From assembly GCF_964204865.1 (NCBI RefSeq), contig NC_135261.1:11966001-12030000 (forward strand): a stretch of 64,000 bases of DNA, read 5' to 3'. Both the position numbers and the translations under genes were made by a program. Positions 1-14,100 of the stretch are shown piece by piece. Origin of the DNA: Styela clava. Lineage: Eukaryota; Chordata; Ascidiacea; Stolidobranchia; Styelidae. Numbering within the stretch: position 1 is the stretch's first letter; every line of letters begins with the position of its first letter. The notes beneath the pieces are model-generated. The model was not told the DNA's origin, did not search any database, and was given only the letters and a program-made list of their open reading frames with translations.

Positions 1-796
1 GTACCAACTCTAACTAACGAGGCCACATGATCATGGGTTTATCTGGATCTTTACGAATGTTTAATTAATTCCAGTAATGCAAAAAAGTTACTTTTATCAT
101 TTCATGTATAGATCAGTAAAAAAACAAATGACAGATTTTTTCGACAAGACATTTCGCACTACATTGCGTGGCATAGGATTGCTTGAATTATTATTGATAT
201 TGATTTTTAGTAACTAAGTCGTTGTATAATTATATTAATATACAAACACATGGAAATTTTCTTTTCTAAGTTGGTCTTCGAATTTGTCATATTGACTGCT
301 GAGCTTATTGTGTTTTTTGATTGTATTGGCGGAAATATGACAAATTAAACAATGTGCTTCAGAATTTTATGAAGAGCAGAAATGTTACAACTCCCATTTT
401 CTTCGAAAATGCCACCTTCTTCATGTACTTTGCGTTTAATTTAATTACTCAAGTGTTTTATTCAAGTATTCTTTTGCTAGCTTGATGTGTATTCTTAATT
501 GGGTCCAAATGTGGACAAAAAAATTAATATTCCAAAACTACTTTCAGTAAATTGTTTTCTGTGTGAATAATCAATTTCACTTTAGAAGGTTTGAAAAATC
601 TATTACATTTAGATAAAAAAAAAACTTCAAAAATACTATTACAATTATTGTTAAGCGTTCGAGGGCCGCACTGGAAGTTCTCTGGGACCGCGAGTTTGAG
701 ACCCCTGGTCTAGATTGAAGTTGTTCAAAAAATATATGATAGTATTTTATCATGAATGATGGTTATACCCCTTCCGGAATTTCTTCTATAGTACTA
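1..796. other. Gene-free left edge
   Basis: I see no gene here. The sequence is AT-rich with short homopolymer runs. The only recognisable element is the hAT-type transposon end near 658-707, listed separately. Confidence 0.5.
655..707 (-). mobile_element. hAT-type transposon terminus
   Basis: Read on the minus strand the segment begins CAGGGGTCTCAAACTCGCGG and continues into a GC-rich stretch. This is the typical terminal sequence of hAT-superfamily elements common in animal genomes. The matching opposite end and the 8-bp target duplication (expected gtctagat) are not visible to the left, so the element is truncated, or its other end lies outside the window. Confidence 0.6.
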
Positions 797-1540
797 CCAA
801 AAGTTGATGAACCAAATATAACACAGGTGCAGTGAGGTACCCGTAATCCTCATTTCCAAAGCTGTTTTAAGTATGTCTGGCGTGTTTTGTGCCTTTTTAC
901 AAATAAGACCGCTTATGCAATCTTACGCTTTGGAATTTTTAGTTATTTTCCCCAAGCCCTGCAGGATCATGTTGTTTAATGTCATTGATAAAACAGAGTT
1001 ATTGACGTGGTCGTCTCAAATGTCACTTTTCCTGGTTGATATTCTCATACTAGATGAATTACATGACCTTTTCTCAAAATTCTGTTTTGATCTTAATTGC
1101 TCCTTCCCCTTATGCGTTAAGCGTAAAATCACACCGGTAATTTCGATAAGTCGATTTTCGAATAATTTCAATTCATCAAGTGAAATACAATTTTTCATTC
1201 CACGAAAAATATGCTCCAATGACTTTTGATCATCATTAACTTTTACAAACATGTCTTCAATTTTCTGTTTATCATCACAGAATAGAAATAGCCTTTTTCA
1301 GCTTGCAATATTTCTTTTTAGGAAGTCCAGCATTTTAACAAACTGAGCCTCGATTTTACAACCTGCAGAAATCTTGACAACAGCAGTTTTCTGTGGATGC
1401 TTGCCACTTTCAGATCTGGGCTGTTCCAGTTCTGAATTTCCATCAGTCAAGGTTTTCGGTAATAAAATATCTTCTGCATCTACTTCAGTTTTGCTACTCG
1501 TGCTGGTGCTGGATGAACCATTTCCTGACACCATGATCAA
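797..1540 (-). pseudogene. Decayed single-frame ORF, probably transposon-derived
   Basis: One minus-strand frame stays open for about 248 codons from an ATG at 1540 to a TAG at 794-796, except for three internal stops: TGA at 1298-1300, TGA at 1016-1018 and TAA at 923-925. No frameshift is needed. Random sequence this AT-rich would carry many more stops, so this looks like a recently decayed coding frame. The first part is rich in Ser/Thr (SSSTSTSSK), then acidic, then lysine-rich and helical. I do not recognise a domain. A retroelement gag-like or other transposon ORF is the most likely origin. It could also be an intact gene with a nonsense allele, but three stops argue against that. Confidence 0.4.
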
Positions 1541-1723
1541 AGGCGTCTCAACTGGTGATTTGATTTATAATATTCCAATGCACTGATCATTGCACTGCTT
1601 CACACTACAATTTGTCACTCCGTTGAACAATTAATCGATATGTGGCACTTCTATTTGCGAGCTTGCGACTCCAATCACTGTAGTGTACTGCAATTATTTC
1701 TCCGGATACAATTAATTGTTTTT

Positions 1724-1864
1724 CTGGTGTATTGCAGCCTGTTTCCCAGGCTTGAATTAATGACTTTAATTAATTATATCAATTAATTACTGTAGTGTCA
1801 GGCTGGTGTACTGCAGTCCGTTTCCCCGACGTGAATTAATTGCTATAAATTAATTACTGTAGTG
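1724..1864. repeat. Two-copy tandem repeat
   Basis: Units 1724-1797 and 1803-1864 both start CTGGTGTAYTGCAG, continue into a GTTTCCC run and end AATTAATTACTGTAGTG. A weaker third partial unit may precede at about 1675-1722. The block lies just upstream (minus-strand sense) of the decayed ORF, so it could be part of a former promoter or LTR. That is inference. Confidence 0.55.
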
Positions 1865-3929
1865 GTGGTCACGCTGTGCCAACTCTAAAATGGTGTTCAC
1901 TCGGATCACAGTGTGCCACCGATATTGATACTAAAACTAACTTGTGAACGCGGTCTTGTTATGCTCTGACGGGACAGCACCTTCAGGAACGAATATTACA
2001 GCCTGTGTTCTCCAAACCCCTATAAACAACAGTCCAATTGATTGATACAAACGAATGTATTATAACTTGGAAAACGTTTAACAGTCGCCCAAGGATTGCA
2101 AAATCAGGTCGAACACAATAGCACTCACCAAACAGTTGGTAAAGTACGAAAAAGCCGGTAATTAATTTTAGTGTCACTCGGGTATAAACAATTGCAGTAT
2201 CAATCGATTTCTAAAAATTAAGAAAACATAATTGTTACACCTAAAGGAACACGAATTAATTACAAATACAAGTCCAGGGAGAGCCAGAACAACTAAGAAG
2301 TGCAGACAGGGCAATCAGCCTAACGCAAGTGAGAACACGTGGTGCTAAGTCAAAAAGTGGTAGTCTCTAGCAACACCTAGTGGACATAAACCCACAAGAG
2401 TGTGTCAATAATACACTTTGTAAATCAATGACCATTACAGTTAGTTTCAAACCAAAATTAATTAAACTGAATGATAGTGCTATATTTTTGTTCTTCACGT
2501 TTAGTATGATTAATTTTTACATTGCCAAATATATTGTACAAATAAGATATATCGAAAACAGCAATGCTTTTCCATGCAATAAAAATTGATCATCTTACAT
2601 TACCCCAATCCTTATAATCAAATTCAGGTCGACTGTTTTACCAAAGGAAAAAATTTTAACGCATTTTCATGTTAGAAAGCCAGAAAGGACAGAAAATATA
2701 AATCAAAAGTTAAAGTAGTCTTTTATAGAGGCGCAGAAGATAAATTATGCCATTCAAGTCATGTCACATTCACTACAAGCGGCGTGCGTCAAGATATTAG
2801 ACGCTATTGTACGTATTTTAATTTCTTATCGTTAGCTTGCTCTCATGCCATCCTGATTAAATTATTAATCGGAACAAATTAGATTTTGATAATACTAATT
2901 GATATGTAATTCGTTTTCGAGAGAAACTTTCCATGACAAATAAACGGCATTTATGTTTTATACTGTTAATTGGACTTATTGATTGATATTAGATTGTTTG
3001 CGTGAATTGCCATGAAGACGAAAATGACCTTGTCCCAGATTGTATGATGTTTTATTAGCATATGACTTTGTATACTCGCGATATAATATTGCACACAAAG
3101 TATATGTGTATTCATCTAGTAAAGTATATTCTTGCTCCCGGCCCCCATTTGTTTGCTCAAAAGTTTGAGTACATAGCAAAACTCTTGACACCGGTAAAAT
3201 AAAAATTAAGGTCGGGACTGGGTGCAGGGTCGCCTGATTGCCCTCGAGAATATGCAATATATATGGTGTCAAAAGTGCGTGATTGTCGCTGATAACCAGT
3301 AACAAACTAGAGTTTTAGTAAGTTGGTAATGTGTTCTTCAGGCTTTTTTAAAGTATAATAGAATTGAGAGATAGAGATTGGAAGAATAAAATGTTGACTA
3401 AATGTATATAACAAGCAAATTAGTAAAACGCGCGAAATACCGGGAGCCCAATAATACGCAGCAAAACTTTTTAGGCGAGATTTATCTCTCAATTTCTAGA
3501 CCACAGTATAATGGAGGTGTGATAGCAGTGTATGGGTCTTAAGGTTTTTCAATTTAAAAAAAAAATTATTACGTCTCGCGACCGAAGAATATGCTCAAAT
3601 ACTAAGGTAAGTGTAGTGTTTTTTCATGGTGGTAAAATAACATTACTATTATAAAACAATCATTTTACATAACATTTATTTCCCAAGAAATCACTTCGAA
3701 GTAAGAAAGATTCACTGGTTTGCCAACAACTAGTTTTCGAAATAGTGGCATGACAAAATAACAAAATAGCATTATTTGAGCAAAATAGACGCTGCCAAGT
3801 TTTTACGCTGTGATACTTCCCATGTATGTACAGCTCTTATTGAGTAACACTTTAATACCAAATATGAAATAAACATTAAAATTTACAAAAATAAATAAAA
3901 TCAATAACTTTGATGAAAAAACAAGCGAC
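1865..3929. other. Gene-free stretch
   Basis: No exon-like segment found. The open frames here are short, begin at chance ATGs and have low-complexity AT-driven translations. Confidence 0.5.
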
Positions 3930-3982
3930 TCAAGAAGATTTGCAGTTGAGTTTTGGTTCGCGACCCAGGTTGGGAAACACTG
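3930..3982 (-). mobile_element. hAT-type transposon terminus (CAGTGTTTCCCAACC family)
   Basis: The minus-strand reading starts CAGTGTTTCCCAACCTGGGT and then TCGCGAACC. This is the same family of ends as the complete hAT element at 33716-35856. The left end near 3525-3590 (TCTCGCGACCG at about 3575) is only weakly similar, and I could not find a clean target duplication, so only this end is claimed. Confidence 0.55.
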
Positions 3983-5187
3983 GTATACCCCTATACCATC
4001 TAGCGATGTTGTGTATGCAGGTATCGAGCAATATTTCAACTTTGTAAAGCGATCCACTTGACAATTACTGTTTGGCTCACTTTCATATTTGTAGGAGTTA
4101 TTAATTTTAAAGTGTTATAAGTAATGATTAATCTAGTGTTTGTACAATAATCTTTAGTCGTTTTTTGTTAAACACAAGAGCACAAATATGACCTTGAGCT
4201 GTCAAGAGATTTTTGGCAGACCACATCCATAACGATGCTCTATAAATAATATCGGCTTGTTACCTCAGCATTATTATTTGGTATTTATCAGCATCTGTGC
4301 ATAACAACAAGGACTGGTGTTCGGTACTTCTAAGTCAAACTGCTACAAATTTAAAATTTATTATAATGACATATAACGAGATTTTGAATATAAAATGGAA
4401 TACGTTATCATTTATTGGTTAAAGTTGACTGAAAGAAATCATGGAGACGAATATCATGAAAATGCTATCGTTATTAAACGTTTATTCGAACAATTTGATC
4501 AGAGCTTCTTGCTATACTTTTATTACGTGTAATATGCATCGCATGAAATAGATATACGGTAACAAACAATGTTTGCTAATATACGTTACCAATTTTAAAT
4601 TTGTCCGAAGTTATCCACCAAGTAGGCACGCGAACTCCACTATATACTAGTTTCAAGTTCACGGCTAAAGTTTGAGTAACATTCAATCAGGTATAACTTA
4701 AAACGCTCAATAGCAACAGTAACTTTGACTATGATTTCGCGAATAAGAATTCTTCTCTAAATTTAGAAGTGGAAACATGTACAGTTGCATCTTGAAAGCA
4801 AGACAACAGCAGGAGTTTCAACCCTGATTGTTATTAGATTTCGGCAGGGTTTTATTTAGAAATTTGATAAAGACCTAAAAAAATTTTACCTACAAACTTG
4901 GCAAATAGCCAAGAGTATTGAACTGATGTATTTAGACTTCTATGATTGCCAGAACTATTTCTAAAAATATTTCTAATATATAACTCGCGACATATGTTGA
5001 TGTTCAATGTACAAAGCAGAAAGCGGGAACAGACAGAAAACATGTTATGTGCATTGACACAAAACTGATAGATAAGATAGAATTACTTTTTTTTATCAAT
5101 TTTGCTATTTTTTCATACCTAATAATTCAGGTGATACTCTAGTACTTTTATATATTTAAAGAACTGAATATTTAATGCTTGGAAAAT

Positions 5188-8100
5188 ATGAAAGAAAGCA
5201 ATAAAGTTGCTCCGATACGTTCACATAACTCAAAATATTTTGAACTATCAGAAACCAGGTAAAAATGAAATTTGGTTTGCATTTCATTTTATTAAACTTA
5301 ATTTAGAAATAACGGAGCAGTTTTTAAATCTTTCAAAACTCCTCATGTAAAACAATATAACATTCAAAAACGCTATGAATTGCCCACTAAATACTAAGAG
5401 TTCTTTGATAAAAATAATGCAGCAAAAAAAGAATAAGTTAATAAAGATGAATCTATTAACTTGAAATATAATATCAATGCGGAATGATATTTAATTCGGT
5501 AAAATGGCCGTGATATTTTTTATTTTTACTGAGCTACCAATTTCTACAGTCAGGTCAATAGTATACTAGAGGTATTCATGAAATATTTTATTCATGGATA
5601 TAATGGCTTCGAAGATTTTGGCAAAAATATTTTTGCAGGTCAGTGGAGGAAGAGCAATATGAGTTTCATCGTATCACGAAATTACACCAGTGTTGCTTGG
5701 AACAATCCACTGATTTCGGAAACGCATTTGATGAACGACTACATGCAGTTTAGATGATTTTTAATTAATTTTTTTTTTAATTTTAAATACACCACATAGA
5801 TTTAATTGGGGCCACATGTACCAAAGGGAGTCGCGTTGAATGATATTTTATGTAATCACACAAAATAAAATCTAGATTTTGGAGACATTTTCAGTAAATT
5901 AAGAAGTGCAGACATTAAAATTATATACAATGAATTCATAACAATTATATTTCTAACAAACATTTCCGTACAATATAACATAGCTTAATGCGACGCAAAG
6001 CTAAAAATTCGAATGGTGGAAGAATGTAACGAACGGCGTATGACTTTATATACTGAATTCCATTTCCTTAGAATTGAAGACATCTATATTCTTATGCACT
6101 TTTAGTTGGTGCAATTTAATTGTAAAGACTTACCATATGGGCGTTATTCATATAAAATGATCTAAACTCAGTTGTCATTAATGGTCACAGCGAATATATG
6201 TCTTTAAAGTACATTAAAAAACGCGTTTTGTATGAAGGAATGTGACCATCAGGGAATGAAACCAATTCATTTGGCGTCTGTGTGTGGCAACGACCAAGCG
6301 GTTAAACTTTTATTAGAACAAACACCGACAGAGCTTTTAGCAAAAAACAGATGGAAAGAAAATGCCCTGCACATGGCTGCGGCAGAGGGACACGAACAAG
6401 TATGTAAATTGAATATTAACAATTCAAAATAATTTTTATTCGAAGAGGTTACAAGTTAGTGGTTGAGGACGAATGTTCATTGGTATTTTATTTAGAAAAA
6501 AAATGCTGTCATAAAATATTAAATAAACGAGAAAATTTGGATGCTTGATGTGTGTATTACTATTTCAGGTCGTATTCCGACTACTTGAAAAAGCTGAAAA
6601 AATTCCCACCGATCTGAAGGTCTTGCTAAGCACAGAGAATCAAAACGGTGCCACTCCTTTGCACCATGCAGTATATGGAGGGAGTATGAACATCGTATAT
6701 AAGTTGGTTGAAAAATGTGAGTTCGTAAATTCATACTCATAAATTTTACTGATTTTTCCTCATGAGGCCGTAATATAAATTCATTAATACAAAGATGTTG
6801 CCATATATCAGTTTAACCGATTACATCCTGTGATGAATTCTTAAAGCAGAATCAAAAAACTTTTAACATTTATCATATGAAGCTTGATAATATATTACAA
6901 ACTTTACTTTTTAATTTTTTAAATATGGATATTGACAATGTCATAGAAAAATATATTTAATAAACCGCAGGTCGAGATTACCCGAAGATGTTGAATGCGA
7001 CGCAACGAAATTTGATGACGCCGTTGCATTTAGCGTGCATTGTTGGAAAACTTGATATAGTAAAACACCTGGTCGAAAACGGAGCGAAAATTGATGAACA
7101 ATGGGAAAGTGGAGCAACTCCCCTAATAACTGCTTCAAAATATGGACACTGTGATGTAGTAGAAATTCTTCTGAATAAGTACACGGCATTATTTAAATTT
7201 AATTTTTTAGATAATTTAAAAATTTAAATTTCTAACAAAACCGAATACAGTACTTTAATCATGTTCGATAAACAATATTTAAAACATGGTAGCCTACGTG
7301 ACATCCTCGTTAGCTGAACCTGATAAATAACTTGTTATAATTTATTTCAAAAATTGAAGCCAAACTTAAAAAACAAATTAATAAAAATAAGTTTGAATAA
7401 CTCAAATATAAAATATTCTGTTATTCGTGTCCATGATATAAATATAAATACACGAATGCATTCATAATGAAATTGCCAATTGAAATATAAAAAAGTACAA
7501 AATTATAGATATTTTTGCAAGTTAATACAAGTACAAGATTACATTTCCACTGTACTCTTTAACAACAATACTGTTTGTACAGAGGAGCAAACAAAGAGGC
7601 ACAAAATAAAAAAGGTTATACAGCTTTAATGTCGGCTGCAAAATATGGCAAGTATGATGCTGTGCTCTTGCTACTGGAACATAAAGTCAATATTAAAGTT
7701 CGCGCAAACGATCATTGTAACATTATTCATGTATGCGCTGAGAGAAATAACTTGGAAGTTCTGAAAAAGGTAAAATATTTGACACACTAATGCGCTTATG
7801 TCTAATATACAATTTCAGTGGTTCATAGACATACATGTTTATGGTTGATAGACAAAAAACCGTTTGCCGCTGTGGTTTTTGTACAATATTTATTCATATT
7901 GTTTGTTCATCATATGCCCATCTATAAGCTTATGCACAAGACGACAAATCGAAAACAAAGCCATGTTCAGTGATATAAGATATTGCCGATATACAGATAC
8001 ATTTTCGCATTGTTTTTATTCAAACGTTCATCAAAATAAAGTTTCATATATTTGGGGGAACTTCCGAGTCCTATAAAGATAGTTCCGTGGAAGATTTTAG

Positions 8101-11100
8101 GGTAAATCACTTCTGCTTTGACTTGTTTTATTTATGGGCTACATATCTGCCAGATAAATCAACGAAAGAGCTAATAAAATATAATCGCACCAATGAGAAC
8201 TGAATGGGGTCATATGAAGATCCTCAAAGCAGTCGCGCTCATATGAAGATCCTCCCAACTTTGGCTATTGGTCAGGTCTCCCATCCAGGCTTGATCATAT
8301 GAAGATCATCCCTCCCTGGCTGGCTAGATCACTTGCAGCCACATGGGTGGTTCTTCATATGAGCCATTAATAGCCTGTCGGGGTTCGATTTCCCCGATCA
8401 AGCGAGTTTTGAAGAATATAATATTCTTGCAATTATGAAATGATTACTCAGAAGTGCAAACAAAAAATATAATTCGTTGATCTATTGAATGCGCTCTAGC
8501 ATTTAAATCAATACAATTCAAAAAATATGAACACTTCACACTAAGTTTGAACCATTAATTTTCAGCTAAGAGAAAAGAACATTTTGCTAGAGTCCATGGT
8601 GAATATTCCAGATTTGGACAGAAACACGCCATTGCACATTGCAGCCAAAAATGGTTATTTAGAGTTTACGGAGGTATTTCAAGTTTTTATTTGTCGATTA
8701 CATATGTTCGAACATCTTGTTAATATTTTTTCCTTGCTTTTTCAAGTTTCTTCTAACTGAACTTCGAGCGACCAAGTGTTTGAAGAACAAGAAATGTCAA
8801 ACCCCCTTACATCTGGCAGTTGTAAACGGGCGTGTGAAAATTGTAAAATACCTTCTCAAATTGGATAACCGATTGGTTCACGACACCGACGAAGATGACA
8901 ACACTGCTCTTCACCTTGCTGCTTTACAAGAGCGTGCCAACTGCGTGCGCGTTCTTCTTGCCGCTGGGGCTAACTTTTTTGCAAGGTTGGTTTATTAATT
9001 TTTTGAAGCTTAGACAGATGAATACTCAGCACTCATTATGGTTGCCAACAAACACCGATATCTAAATAAATACCGGAGGTGTATAACGGGCTTAAACAAA
9101 TATATCTAATTAAATATTCCAGCAGTTAAAGTTCTTCTGAACAAAATCTTGACGAGTGATGACAGTTTGCGGTCCACACTGGTGATTGACATCGCGATTT
9201 TTTCCCAATAACAGCCACATCAAAAAGTTCGAATGTTTCAGAATCGACGAAACCATTTCAAATTATCCTAATATATATAAAAATTGCTCGCTGATGCCGC
9301 GACATATTGTCAACAAAATTTGTTCACAAGTTGGAAAAATGTGTCATTTCGTTATAGATACAACATTAAAATATTGTTTTTCTTTCAGAAACAACGAAAA
9401 CCAAACTCCATTAGATTGCTGTGCTCAAAATGGTCAGAAAAAGGGCGCTGAAATATTGATAGATTCTGGCGCACCCGTGAATATGCTGAAATTTAACAAT
9501 TATGCCAATTCGGTGATGCCTCCACTACATTGGGCATGCAAAGGAGGCCACGTGGATATGGTTAAGCTGTTACTCGAGTAAGAAGCGTGTAATATGCATT
9601 AATTATTCGTATTGCCTCTTTAAATAATCACACAATGTCAGTGGTCGATTGCAACTATTCCATGGGTGCTTTATATTGGATTGATGGCTTCGTGGACCCT
9701 TGTTTAAATTAATAAGCGTGTAAATAAATGAAAACACCATAAAAATAATAGATAATTTCCGGAAGTATTCGCATATGCATTTCAATGGATAGAACGTGGG
9801 AGAGCATATATACACACCAGGGTGACCGTACATTTGAACCCATGCGTATATCCACGGGTTCAATCTATATGCGGGTGCTAAAACCCGTGGATTAGGGTTA
9901 GTATGGGTTTAACTATCCGTGAAACGTAAAAAATTCCATAGGTGCAATAGCATACAGGTGCAATTGTCATGGGTTCAAATGTAATGGAACCACATACCAG
10001 AGCTTGAAAACTCACTCAGTAATGCAAATTGCGACAGATTGTAGGATTCTGATAAAAACTAAAGTTACACCAAAATCAATGACAAAAATTTGCGCTGTCA
10101 TTAGGTCATTTTCTGATAATGAGTTTAGAAGTTAGTTTTCCTTGAACGTTGGTGGATTTTTCAATGATTGACGACTCCAAATGAATTGCTATTGATTAAC
10201 AAAAATTCCATTCAAATAAATTTCCTCAAGTTTTACGTTCGAGCTCGCTGCATAATAAGAGTATTGGTCTGCCGATGAAGCAGTAAACATTCAAGAAACA
10301 TATTTACATTATGACAGCAAAGGAGCAGAAGCAACTGAAATAGGGGATGGTTGGAACGCTTTGGATGTTGCAGCGGATAATCGCAACAACGACTGCGCAA
10401 TGGAAATCATAAATAGGAAAGATTGGATGAAGGTTTTAAAATTTGAAAGTACGCTTTTCTTTCCTATTTCAATTTTATTCAACATTTTACTGAGAAAGTA
10501 TATTCAAATAAAATAGTACAGAATGGAGATAGGCCACCAGCTCTTGTATTCACCGGTCGTGAGGGTGTGAATAGAACTTTTATTATTAAGCCATTTGGGA
10601 TCCAAAAAGTGGGGATAGCTATTATCTTGGCATGTGCGAGCATAAGTGATTTTCGGTGCAAAAGTTCATTGGTGCAAATGTTCACGAAAGAGTGCAAACG
10701 TTTATGGAAAAAACATGTCTGTGAGTGCATCCATCCTATATACACAAAATGTTCGTGTGTGCACATGCTCAAGAATACCACATGTTGAAATAAACGTGGG
10801 TGCAAATTTCTCTTGGTGTTGATTGATATTTTTGGGTAAAAAGTTACGGGTTGAATTATACCTGAGTACAAATATAAACTTTTTAAATGTAGCTTTTTAG
10901 GCGACTTTGTATTCTCCAAACGTTAGATGCTTTGTCGAATTTATATAACGAAATTTTGGAGTTAGGTGGCAACATTGAACTATCCAGCACATCACGTGCA
11001 GGCATTTCGGCGCGGCAATTCGTACCTTCAAATATTGTTTATAGTAGCTCAGAGAATAATTTCGTAGGTATAAACCTAATTATTTGATACAAAAACATTA

Positions 11101-14100
11101 AAACGTTGAAAAATAAATACTTTTGAGTAAATGCATATTTGTATAAAGAAGAGGAATAAGACAAAGATTTTCTAAATCGCAACCCTTGCACGACTTACAT
11201 AGTAGTAGATACTTTTTCATGAGTTTCCTCAATTGGATGAATTGCTTACACAGCTAAATCAGGAGGAGATGAAGAAAAAACGACAACTATGCGCAGACTC
11301 ATCATGAACCTTCCAATTGTTGCAAAACAAGTTTTCAACAAATGCTGTAAACAAGAGGTACAATCTCAGACTTTGGAGCCGGTTTGTACCAGTTAGATCC
11401 TGTTTTACTGTTTCGAGCAAATAACGTATTTTTAAACGGGTTCGGACATGTTATGATATGGCCTGGGTCTGACCTATAAACATCTTTTTTGTCAACTTTC
11501 TGTTAAGATTGTATTAAGGGGGTGTTTGTCTATTCATAATTACTACATGGATAATGAATTTGATAATTATTTCTTACAATATACCCAAATTTAATTTATT
11601 GTATAGAGCTTTGTTTATAGTGATTAACATATGATAAACTCCAAGAAAAAAAGAAAAAATTATTGACTGATCTACTATTTTAGCGTTTTATTCTCAGATA
11701 AAGAGCGACTCTGAAAGAAGGGTAAGTTGGAAATCGAAGTTTTAAATTTAGATACTACATGTATATGCAAATAAAAATTTTAATACAAACGATTTTTACA
11801 TATTGTTGATTCATTATGATAAACTAAATGTGCTCCAAAAAGTTCATAATCGAAAATATACACAAGATATATATTATCACTTGTCAGATTACCCCTAAGC
11901 TTAATAGATATTTTTTTATCATGATATCTGAATATATTTTGCAAACACTGATTTAATTTATCCAGCCTTCGAATGAGATGTTGATTTAGGACATGAAATC
12001 GTTACCAGTTATTCATAAGATTTCTCCCCGTGCTGATTATTTTTTTCTGGGAATTATGGATTGGTTTTTGTGAAACCCCCTAACAAGGGGGCATCGGAGG
12101 GGGGCATACATATGATTAGAAGCAAATTTTACAATTTTTATTTAATTTTGAATAATTAATATTTAAGCTTGGTTTCCGTTTTTGTTTTGTGCGCTCAATT
12201 GTTTTTCCGAAGCCTCTTAATATTAAGAGTTCCGAAGCCGTATGCGTCAAATTTTGTGCATCCACATTGATACTCAACACATTTACAAAAATCTTTATTT
12301 TTTAGACTTCAAGTAATTATGATTCAGAAAGAGCAACTGTAAGTTTTTTAATGGAAAATATTCCAAATTACATTTTATCAAAAAATGAGATTTGCAATAC
12401 AAGGGAGTTAGGACTTTATTCTTAAATGGTATATTTTGCTATTGTTGCCATTGAACCTAATTTGCTTCTTGAAGAATTTTTCAATGTAATAGTAATAATC
12501 TCGTTATATTGAGTTTTGTTGCTAAAACAGAGCGACACCATCAACAATGGTTATATAAGTGAAAGGTTCATATTAGTTCATTTATATATTATTAAATAGT
12601 GACGTAAAATAGCCTATACTTATGGGAAGTGCTTAACTTGTTTCATAAAAATAAAAAAGTATCTTTGTATGGAAAGAGATTGGAGTGTGCTTTGCTAGTT
12701 TCATTTTCAGTAACATATGCTTGGTTTTAACGGACAAATTTTTATTTATTTTAATCCCATTCCTTTCCAATTTCTTACATTTCAACTGATTTGTAAATGT
12801 TTAAATTTAGAAAAAGACATATTATGAATTCAAATTTCTGGAGGATGGATTGGAAAATTCGGTTGGTTATGCTGTTAATTTTTTTGCAAATCAAATGCTT
12901 TATTTCATGTATAATATGCATATTTGTATATTAATATGTATATTTTGCTCCAATTGAATAGAAAAAATATGAATCACAAAGTTTATTTTACAGCACTGCC
13001 TGATGTCAATAGTCGAATCAAATGACTCTGATTTACTTTGCCATCCATTAGTGAAAAGATTGTTGAGATACAAATGGGAAGATAAGCATCTGAGATTGAT
13101 ATTCTGGCTGATTTTTTTTCTCTACTTATGCTTTATGATTCCATTTAATGTGTTTATGATGACAATTCCTCCGCCCTACGCGACAAGTAAATATTTAGTT
13201 TGAATTTACATTTCGTAGTACAATTAGCAACTTGAGTGATTTTTGTGTCTGTATATATTTTGATACAATAGTAATCTGGATAAAAAGTATCCATGTCAAT
13301 AGCGTTGCTATAGCCAATATTATCATTATCAATGTTAAACGCATTAGCATTGAGCATTCATCACCACCTTGAGAATTGTCTTATATGTCGATGAGGTCAA
13401 TTCAGGAATTTCAGTAGTTTGTGCATACAGCCTTCGTATCAAGACAAATACATTTCAATATCAGTCTAAGTTTCAATCTTTGTCAGATTTGGCAATTTTT
13501 CTATATATCTACATAATCTCTATTTAAGCACTTGCAAAGTCGATTCTGTATTTGCAAAGTTGCATCCGTTATATCGACATTTTTATTAAACTTTCTTTAT
13601 AATAACATAATCAGATGCTAAGCAATTACTTACAATGTTCAACAATCACTAGTCAGTTTCTCTACTAAAAATGTAAAATTAAAAGCTGTGTTTTAAATTT
13701 ATTGAACACTTAAGGTTTGCCATTGCTGCTATATATTAAATTATATTTTGAATTTTTTTATATTTTATATATTTAATTTTAAATATGTAACACTTCAGCA
13801 CAACTTTCATTCATTGTATTTTACTCATTATTTATGTGAACAATTCATACTATTGTTCTCAGATTCATCAAATGGAACATGCGAAGTCATTTCTGAAGCT
13901 CAACAAGAATGGGGCGATTCGTGTGATTTCAAGCATGGCGAGTGGATTGCTGGTTATATAGCAATTGGTGCTGCAATTCTCAACCTAATAAAAGAGGTAT
14001 CAATCATTGAATTGATTTTTTGACGGCATTATGAAACTATATATATTTCATTTATGTAGATTTAATTGAGCAATGTTGACACAAGGACATTTGTGAAATA

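Noticed and set aside
873..1229. 118-codon + strand open frame
   Set aside because: It is the antisense of the decayed minus-strand frame and has no motif of its own.
1298..1300. In-frame TGA as a selenocysteine or readthrough codon
   Set aside because: Two further in-frame stops follow, and I saw no SECIS-like structure. A decayed frame is simpler.
8375..8395. Functional tRNA gene
   Set aside because: Only a T-arm-like hairpin is clear; no complete cloverleaf with acceptor stem and anticodon arm could be drawn.
9186..9388. Long open frame running into the gene A ankyrin exon
   Set aside because: The part before 9389 is intron. A good acceptor (TTTCAG) precedes the coding section, and the paralogue exon starts at the same point.
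12075..12090. CCCCCTAACAAGGGGG hairpin as a terminator or regulatory stem
   Set aside because: A single short intronic hairpin in a eukaryotic gene, with no context giving it a function.
12531..12565. Possible third gene A microexon (SDTINNGYISER)
   Set aside because: It has an acceptor and two possible donors, but its lengths (28 or 35 nt) are not multiples of three. Inclusion would shift the downstream frame into a stop.
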